Origin: Aspidiotus rigidus
Taxonomy: Eukaryota; Arthropoda; Insecta; Hemiptera; Diaspididae
Assembly: GCA_035079385.1 (NCBI GenBank)
Contig: JAVHKY010000034.1
Span: 7,130,001-7,194,000, forward strand
Length of the DNA: 64,000 nucleotides
Direction of reading: 5' to 3'
Shown: in pieces, positions 57,195 to 64,000 of the stretch
Layout of the letters: every line of letters begins with the position of its first letter
Numbering within the stretch: the stretch's first letter is position 1
Position numbers and translations under genes: made by a program
The notes under the pieces: generated by a model
Databases searched by the model: none
Seen by the model: only the letters and a program-made list of their open reading frames with translations
What the model was told of the DNA's origin: nothing

Positions 57195-57830
57195 ATATTG
57201 AAATCAAAAGTACCAATGAAAAGCTGAATTATTCACAAAAAAATGTGTAACAAGTATTTATTGGATTAGAGGCACTCCGCGAAAGTTATGAGCCACAATA
57301 TATGGTAGCGGTGACTTGAAATATAAGAAATGATGAATTTGCACCTTCAGAATAGAAATTAGGCAAAAATATGTAGAGAACAAAAGTTGTAGCTCTTATT
57401 AAGATCCTTTATTTATAAAAAAAAATCAAAATTAGTTTATCTAGTTTGAGATATGAGGGTTTTTGTGAAACTCTAATCCACCATTTGTAGTGCTTTTAAA
57501 TTTTTCAATCTTATGTAACTTTGCTCCAAATTATTCAATCTTAAAACCAAAAGCACCAATGGAAAGCTGAATTATTCACAAAAAACTTTTATAATAGGTA
57601 TTTATTGCATTAGTGAGACTGCGCAAAAGTTATGAGCTACAATAGATAGTAGCGGCAGCTTGAATTATATAAAATGATGAATTTGCGCCTTCAGAATAGG
57701 TATTAGGCAAAATTATGTAAGAATAAAAGTTGTAGTTCTCATTGAGATCTTTCATTTGAAGAAACCAACATTGAAATTGGCTTATCTAGACCCGAGATAT
57801 AGGAGCTTTTGTGAAACCTGAATCCGCCAT
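57195..57830. repeat. Tandem duplication, period about 343 bp
   Basis: AAGCTGAATTATTCACAAAA recurs at 57221 and 57564. The order is the same in both units: TAGCGGYRRCTTGAA, ATGATGAATTTGC, CCTTCAGAATAG, AAAAGTTGTAG, then GAGATATRRGRGYTTTTGTG. Identity is roughly 80%. Confidence 0.85.
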
Positions 57831-57834
57831 CTCT

Positions 57835-57930
57835 AAATATGGCGGCCATGTTGAATAGCTACTCTTCTAAAATGTCTATCATGGCCATGTTGAACAGCTA
57901 CTCTTCTGAAATGTCTATCACGGCTTTTGG
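57835..57930. repeat. Short tandem repeat, about 49 bp units
   Basis: GCCATGTTGAATAGCTACTC then TTCTAAAATGTCTATCAT is repeated as GCCATGTTGAACAGCTACTC then TTCTGAAATGTCTATCACGG. A minus-strand frame gives RHFRRVAVQHGHD / RHFRRVAIQHGRH as a result. Confidence 0.8.
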
Positions 57931-58119
57931 GGGCCAGAAAGAGCTTACTTAACAATCTTCCAAGTGGCGCTTTGTCCCAAAAAATTGTACCACTATTTGC
58001 TATGGCCCATGGACATTTAGCAATCTTGTGGGCAACACGACAAAATGACAACCCGTAGACTACAATGCTGGTCGAAGTATTTTTTCCATATAACCTAAGT
58101 ATTATTGTGGGGTCCTTGA

Positions 58120-58570
58120 CTCGTCGCCGACACATCATTGACACATAAACGACACGTTTTTGACATGTCACTGTCACGTCATTGATACATCGCCGATATT
58201 GACTTGTCATTGACGCATCGTTGGCCCATCCTTGACACGTTTCCTACACGTCCTTAACATGTCATTGTCATGTTATTAACATGTTGCTGACATGTCCTTG
58301 GAACATTTCCGATATTGACATGTCGTTGACACATCATTGACACCTTATCGATGTGTCTTTGACACGTCACCAATATGTCGATATCATTGACAGGTTGTCC
58401 ACGTCATTGACAAATTGTGGATACGTTGCTGATATGCTGTCGTCACGTCCTTGACATGTTGCTGACACATTGCCGACATGTTGTTGACACGTTGTTCATA
58501 TGTCATCGTCACTTCCTTAACATGTTGCCTCCATGGCGCCGACACGTTGATGACATGTTGCTGACATAGC
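58120..58570. repeat. Degenerate minisatellite rich in GACATGTC
   Basis: Variants of TTGACACGT, TTGACATGT and GACATGTCGTTGACAC recur every 12 to 18 bases across 450 bases. The core GACATGTC is self-complementary. The minus-strand frame 58662-58384 reads as peptide repeats (QQHVINVS, RQHVKEVT, EQRVNNMS, QQHVKDVT), which reflects periodicity near a multiple of three, not evident coding. Confidence 0.75.
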
Positions 58571-58599
58571 GTCCCTGGGGCCACTGGTTTGCTAAGATA

Positions 58600-58770
58600 G
58601 CTTAGCAGTTGCCAAAGAGAAGAGCAAGTTTTTCTGGGGGATTCTTCCAAGGTTGAAATCATACCTCAAAAGGGTCGATTCCGGTGTTGAAGGAAACAAA
58701 ATTGATGCCGACGCAACCTTCACCAACTTCACCGCGGAGGACGGGCGGCGCTTGCACATGTGACACATGC
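58600..58770 (+). repeat. Dispersed repeat copy 3 of 3
   Basis: GTTGAAATCATACCTCAAAA then GGGTCGATTCCGGTGTTGAA, AACAAAATTGATGCCGACGC and GACGGGCGGCGCTTG parallel 51440-51610. Confidence 0.6.
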
Positions 58771-59385
58771 GAGTCAGCAACTGAATAGAACCCAGAATTA
58801 GTAACTTTTACGTCATATACTACGCTTTTATCGCAGAGTTAAGATGATTCTTAAGCATGTTTTCACATACAGTTTCACCTTTCAGCTTGTTTTATTACTC
58901 ATCATCTACTTTTATGCAAATCGTCTATATTTAGTCGGTTTCCTTAGACCCAAAGATGTTTACAATGCAAATTCGGCGCGCTATCATATCTATTTCCGCC
59001 ACACCGGGAGCAGGAAAAATACCAACTGACAAATATTAGCTTGCCCTGGTTAAAATAAATCGAAAGGAAAATGTTTACGAGCTTACTAAATAGGCATCGA
59101 ATGAAAGAAAAGGCTTTCTTCAACGACATGACTGTATACACAATGTCGATTGGCTTACGCTTTAAATCCATTACGGTGATTGCGAAATGTTGGAAAATAT
59201 CGAATGCACTTTAATTCGAATAAGCAGGCCTCAGCCTTCAGCGTGGCATTATTCTACACACAAGCCAATCTTACCAATTTACCACATTCGACTCTTCAAC
59301 GTCGAAGCGTAAAATACCGGGATCCATTTGTCAAAGCGTGTACAACAGGGTATTTGCTTTTTCTCATCCTCCGCCCTACAACGCG

Positions 59386-59393
59386 TATATAAA
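59386..59393 (+). promoter_or_regulatory. TATA box TATATAAA
   Basis: CGCGTATATAAACTTCACGC, with a GC-rich transcript-like region (CTGCGGCTGTTTCGTCGTGC) starting about 25-30 bases on. It suggests a plus-strand promoter for a transcript covering 59415 onward. Confidence 0.55.
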
Positions 59394-59593
59394 CTTCACG
59401 CTGCGGCTGTTTCGTCGTGCTCTTTTTTCCTCGACCGTCTTCGCATCAAATTTGTTTGAAAATAATCAATCAGCATACGTTTAGTCTTTTTCACGGCGTG
59501 TTCCGACTGGTTTCCACGTCGTTTCTTCGATTTTTATTAACGTTTCTCCTCAGAGAAAGGCAAGATACGCGAATACGGTAGAAAAATTACAAA

Positions 59594-60025
59594 TTGAAAA
59601 GGATATGTATTACTCTCTTTACAGTATGGAAGAAAATCGTATGTCTTTTCATCGATGGAAATTTAATTTCGACTGAAATAACGACGCGAAAGCTGTATGT
59701 ACCCGATATATGGGAGACAGAGATGCGCATCTTGTTATTCTTGAAAAAATGTACTCTGAACAATCAAACTGTGTACCGTATCGAGGTGCAGGGACCGAAT
59801 TTGATACCAATTCAGTTCAAGAATTACAAAGAAAATAACGTAAACACGTTTTGTATCGTCCTTGTTAGAAAGTCTATCATTTGGGTCGTTACATTGAGGA
59901 GAAAATTGTTTTCATTCTCATCAGATATGATTTTTTTGTGTGAAAGAGCAAAGTGGGTGAATTTTGAGAATGATTATGTGCTTTATTTAGGAACATCGTT
60001 TCACTCACGTCGCATTGTAATGTAA
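59594..60025 (+). CDS. Uncertain reading frame downstream of the TATA promoter
   Basis: An open frame of about 143 codons lies 200 bases after the TATA box. It has no convincing ATG: the first codon is TTG, and an acceptor-like CTCTCTTTACAG at 59625 may start the exon. In this frame the product includes KKIVCLFIDGNLISTEITTR and KLYVPDIWETEMRILLFLKK, with no recognised domain. A second frame from ATG at 59627 (MEENRMSFHRWKFNF) stops early but continues protein-like, so the true frame cannot be decided. The promoter is better supported than the protein. Confidence 0.3.
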   Translation: MKRICITLFTVWKKIVCLFIDGNLISTEITTRKLYVPDIWETEMRILLFLKKCTLNNQTVYRIEVQGPNLIPIQFKNYKENNVNTFCIVLVRKSIIWVVTLRRKLFSFSSDMIFLCERAKWVNFENDYVLYLGTSFHSRRIVM

Positions 60026-60114
60026 AGTGGGACAAATTTAAAAATGAGAGCAAGTTCTTCTAGTTTCACTGATTGGGTACTGAGAACAACATACTATACT
60101 ATTATTATCATCTT

Positions 60115-62471
60115 TATTCAAATCTAATACAAACTAATGCAAACAAAGCAACCTAATGCAAACTAATACACACTAATACAAACTAATGCAACTTAATCCA
60201 ACCTAAACCTTTTTTTTTTTTTTTTTTCCTACTGGGCCGAAGCCTGGGGGGTCCCGCACCACCGCCAAACGGCCATCCATGGGAAGCACTGATACCATTT
60301 TTGTCCCTGGAGTTGTGACCATTCCAACTCAGGCAGTTTATCAGAGGAAATGACCCAAGCTTGCCGTTGTCGTACATATCAACATCTGATCCCTGCAGTA
60401 TATTCATGATGAACGCGACTCGCCGGTTGTGTCTTCTGGCTGCCCGGACATTTCATGTACGCCGCAGGGTCTCCGGACACGACCCGTCTATTCACTGCTG
60501 CTGGATATGCTTCTTGCGGTGTGGAGGAGGTGCACATTGCCGCCTTCAAGCCTACAGACCTCCCTCTGGTGCAAACAAAAAGAGGGGGTCAGGAATTGCC
60601 CCAAGATTACTGATGGGACTTCAGTAATCTGCTCTAGTGTCGGTCAATACTTGCAAATACGCTAGTTGATTCTACAAGCAGAGAGGAGCATGACGATCCT
60701 AATGCAAACTAATGCAACCTAATCCAACCTAAACCAACCTAAACCAACCTAATGCAAACTAAGGCATTGTATTGCAACCTAATGCAAACTAATACACACT
60801 AATTCAACCTAATGGAAACTAAGGCACTGTATTGCAACCTAAGCCAACATAATGCGAACTAATACACACTAATACAAACTAATGCAACCTAATTCTCAAC
60901 CTAATGCAAACCAATGCACACTAATACAAACTAATGCAAACTAATGCAACCTAATTCTCAACCTAATGCAAACTAATACAAACTGATGCAAACTAATGCA
61001 ACCTAAATCAACCTAATGGAAACTAAGGCATTGTATTGCAACCTAAGCCAATGTAATGCAAACTAATACACACTAATACTAACTAATGCAAACTAATGCA
61101 ACCTAATTCAATTTACTTCTCAACCTAATGCAAACCAATGCACACTAATACAAACTAATACAAACTAACGCAAACTAATGCAACCTAATTCAACCTAATT
61201 CTCAACCTAATGGAAACTAATAGGTACACACTAATACAAACTAATGCAACCTAATTCTCAACCTAATGCAAACCAATGCACACTAATACAAACTAACGCA
61301 ACCTAATTCAACCTAATTCTCAACCTAATGCAAACCAATGCCACACTAATACAAACTGATGCAAACTAATGCAACCTAATGCAACCTAATTCAACCTAAT
61401 TCTCAACCTAATGCAAACTAATGCAACCTAATTCAACCTAATTCTCAACCTAATGCAAACCAATACACACTAATACAAACTAATGCAAACTAATGCAACC
61501 TAATTCTCAGCGTAATGCAAACTAATACAAACTGATGCAAACTAATGCAACCTAAATCAACCTAATGGAAACTAAGGCATTGTATTGCAACCTAAGCCAA
61601 CGTAATACAAACTAATACACACTAATACAAACTAATGCAAACTAATGCAACCTAATTCAATTTACTTCTCAACCTAATGCAAACTAATGCACACTAATAC
61701 AAACTAATACAAACTAATGCAAACTAATGCAACCTAATTCAACCTAATTCTCAACCTAATGGAAACTAATACACACTAATACAAACTAATGCAACCTAAA
61801 TCAACCTAATGGAAACTAAGGCATTGTATTGCAACCTAAGCCAACGTAATGCAAACTAATATACACACTAATACAAACTAATGCAACCTAATTCAACCTA
61901 ATTCTCAACCTAATGCAAACCAATGCACACTAATACAAACTAATATAAACTAATACAAACTAATGCAACCTAATTCAACCTAATTCTCAACCTAATGCAA
62001 ACTAATGCAACCTAATTCAACCTAATTCTCAACCTAATGCAAACCAATACACACTAATACAAACTAATGCAAACTAATGCAACCTAATTCTCAGCGTAAT
62101 GCAAACTAATACAAACTGATGCAAACTAATGCAACCTAAATCAACCTAATGGAAACTAAGGCATTGTATTGCAACCTAAGCCAACGTAATACAAACTAAT
62201 ACACACTAATACAAACTAATGCAAACTAATGCAACCTAATTCAATTTACTTCTCAACCTAATGCAAACTAATGCACACTAATACAAACTAATACAAACTA
62301 ATGCAAACTAATGCAACCTAATTCAACCTAATTCTCAACCTAATGGAAACTAATACACACTAATACAAACTAATGCAACCTAATTCATCCTAATTCTCAA
62401 CCTAATGCAAACCAATGCACACTAATACAAACTAATATAAACTAATACAAAGTAATGCAACCTAATTCAAC
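60115..62471. repeat. Minisatellite of about 10 bp units rich in CCTAA
   Basis: Built of variants AAACTAATAC, AAACTAATGC, AACCTAATTC, ACACTAATAC and CAACCTAATG, strung over about 1.9 kb net of an insert. A higher-order unit is visible: CAGCGTAATGC occurs at 61508 and 62092, 584 bases apart, and the flanking 300 or more bases are almost identical. ACCTAA/CCTAA is the complement of the insect telomere unit TTAGG, but the array is not a pure telomere repeat. Confidence 0.9.
60213..60695 (-). mobile_element. Poly(A)-tailed retroelement fragment inside the minisatellite
   Basis: A run of T at 60213-60232 follows array sequence, then about 460 bases of unrelated, GC-richer DNA before the array resumes at about 60697. 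Read on the minus strand it is a 3' end with a poly(A) tail. Just before the tail it encodes FGGGAGPPRLRPSRK, like the last residues of some R1/Jockey ORF2 proteins (weak). Confidence 0.7.
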
Positions 62472-64000
62472 TCTTTTTTTTTTTTTTTTTTTTTTCGCCT
62501 ATTTCTAATTTATTTGTTGGGGGAATTTTATTACCTATTCACCTCCAAATGAGTATACAATATCAGTGCTCAATTGGAGGCAGAGAGAAAACTAAAACTA
62601 GTGTAATACAAGTATTAACATTAACAGAGAAAGATGTCTGTACAGTACACAACATTAACATAGTTTATACATATGCTGTATTTACCCAACGGCATCAGCC
62701 CACACCACACCCCATCTGACATTGCATACATCCTCAAGGGATTTTTCAGCCAATGTCAGGGTGAGTGGGGATGAGCGGAGTCGGTAGAATGACGATATTC
62801 ACTTGAGAGAGTCACTCAATGTCTTCTTTCTTGTCGCACCTCTTCTCTTTCTTTAGTCCATAGCGCCAAGACCGTACGCTTGATGTAGATTTCAACCAAC
62901 GGCTTCGTCCAACCAATCTCCTCGGGGCGACCTTCACTGAAACGAGGGCATTCTTGTAAGACATGGTCAGCTGTTTATTTCTTTCTAGGCATTGTAGACA
63001 TTTACTGCTTGTCATGTCACCTTGTTCATTTTCTTCAGATAATCGCGGAAGCCCCCATGGTCAGAAATTCCTTGGGCGGTATAAGAATCGAGCTCTGGAG
63101 TAGAGTATCCAACATTAGGGATATATGTTTTACTTGTTCCTCCAGTGATTTTACCAGGTGGAGCAGCATGCCACACCTTTTGCCAAATGCGAAGCATTTC
63201 GGCATCAAGGTGGTCAACCAAGGGGGTGTCTGGATTGCACGGTTTTAGAAAGTATCCCCACAGTATGGGCCACCCTTTCTTGGCGCATTTGGCTTTACCA
63301 TAATAACCAAAACCATTGGCGGCTGCCCTGTCATGGCGCACGCTCCAAAGTATGAAGCGGTCTTATACAAGCGGCCAACACACAGCAGCATCCTCCTGTG
63401 AACTCTGTTCATTCTCTATTTCTGGATGTTCTTGGTCAAAGTTGAACTGTAGCAAGAAGCGCCGTATCGAAAGTACGCCCCGCTAGTTCCATTTAGCATC
63501 ACTTTGCGCGCCCCTGTCGAGTAACCATATGTGTTCTGACAGAGGCTGAATATTTTAGACAAGATTTTTTCGGCCTTTGCCTGCAGATAGTCCAGATGAG
63601 CTTCCCATCTGAGTTGATAATCAATTTTCATGCCCGCAGGTATTTCATAACATCAATTGTTATGATTTCCACATCTTCAATTGTGATTCTCAGTTTAGGG
63701 ACTTTCCTGCTGATTATTGCTCCAAGAACAATAATCTTTGTTTTTGATAGGTTGAGAGTGAGGTTACGTGTCTTCAGGAATTCGACCACACTCTCAATGG
63801 AGTGTGTAACCTTTTTTGCGAGTTCTTCTTTCGATTTTGCACCACAGATTAGCATAGTGTCGTCGGCGTAGGCGTGACAGCTTTCTCATTTTCTCTCCAT
63901 ATCTTCTAGAAGTTGATTGTATAAGACGTTCCACAGCATTGGCCCCATGACTGAGTCCTGGGGACAGCCGCATACCAAGGAACGCTTTTTGGACATGTCT
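62472..64000 (-). mobile_element. R1-type non-LTR retrotransposon, continuing past the window
   Basis: The run of T at 62474-62494 is the poly(A) tail of a minus-strand element, directly joined to the minisatellite. Upstream (towards 64000) minus-strand peptides are in RT order: GCPQDSVMGPMLWNVLYNQL near 63960, AYADDTMLICG near 63865, LNLSKTKIIVLG near 63740, MKIDYQLRWEAHLDYLQAKA near 63620, and a C-terminal frame at 63341-63012. A stop and frameshifts (about 63890, 63630) show decay. Its 5' part lies beyond the window. Confidence 0.8.

Noticed and set aside
58384..58662. Minus-strand frame with QQHV repeats as a repeat-protein gene
   Set aside because: It coincides with a degenerate minisatellite, has no splice or promoter context, and the repeats are too irregular.
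60115..62471. Array as a CRISPR or a true telomere
   Set aside because: Units are about 10 bp without spacers, in an animal genome. CCTAA occurs only in some units, so it is not a pure TTAGG telomere.

Overview
This window looks like nuclear DNA of an invertebrate animal, most likely an insect. A sap-feeding hemipteran such as a mealybug or scale insect is possible, but that is an inference. Supporting signs are spliceosomal introns with GTAAGT donors and pyrimidine-AG acceptors, TATA/initiator promoters, several classes of non-LTR and Penelope-like retroelements, and a decayed mitochondrial insert that only reads sensibly with the invertebrate mitochondrial code. There is no operon, rRNA, tRNA or CRISPR array. 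Coding density is very low and most of the supportable content is repeats. Almost all long reading frames are either retroelement fragments or chance frames.

Layout. 1-2.2 kb holds short inverted-repeat elements (a 230 bp hairpin repeat, two MITE-like elements with TCTGCCGTACAAAGT ends, a nested 141 bp fold-back element). 2.25-7.47 kb is bracketed by the same ends plus a second, better conserved pair of about 60 bp inverted repeats. It contains a four-exon gene for C2H2 fingers joined to a transposase-like C-terminal segment (+) and a convergent two-exon coiled-coil gene (-), with a pogo/Tigger-like MITE in one intron. About 10.3-10.7 kb looks like a promoter and noncoding first exon. 16.1-17.3 kb has a 155 bp tandem repeat and 17.3-18.2 kb a 5'-truncated Jockey-like element. 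20.5-23.3 kb holds a complete small secreted-protein gene (-), with its coding exons near 20.5-21.0 kb and a TATA promoter and first exon near 23.2 kb. 21.5-26.3 kb carries several MITEs, a 141 bp tandem repeat and a 200 bp-arm palindrome.

28.5-34.4 kb is a retroelement cluster: a Penelope-like element (-) split by a non-LTR element that carries RNase H, followed by a decayed R1-type element (-). 36.7-37.7 kb has Ty3/gypsy-like scraps, and 38.6-40.3 kb is framed by a long inverted repeat. 41.0-42.6 kb contains a two-exon secreted-protein gene and a possibly related downstream reading frame. 44.9-45.8 kb is a mosaic nuclear mitochondrial insert (cox1 start, cob, possible cox2 end). 49.7-51.3 kb is an R1-type element (+). 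52.0-53.7 kb and 55.95-57.1 kb are two more Penelope-like copies, the second with an intact reading frame from the RT catalytic motif to the end of the GIY-YIG endonuclease. 57.2-58.6 kb has a 343 bp tandem duplication and a GACATGTC-rich minisatellite. 59.4-60.0 kb has a TATA promoter with a downstream frame. 60.1-62.5 kb is a minisatellite of about 10 bp units rich in CCTAA, with a poly(A)-tailed insert inside it and an R1-type element at its right edge that runs out of the window.

The host genes share no evident pathway. The main themes are two candidate secreted proteins, a candidate new TIR transposon with two genes, and dense nested insertion of selfish elements.
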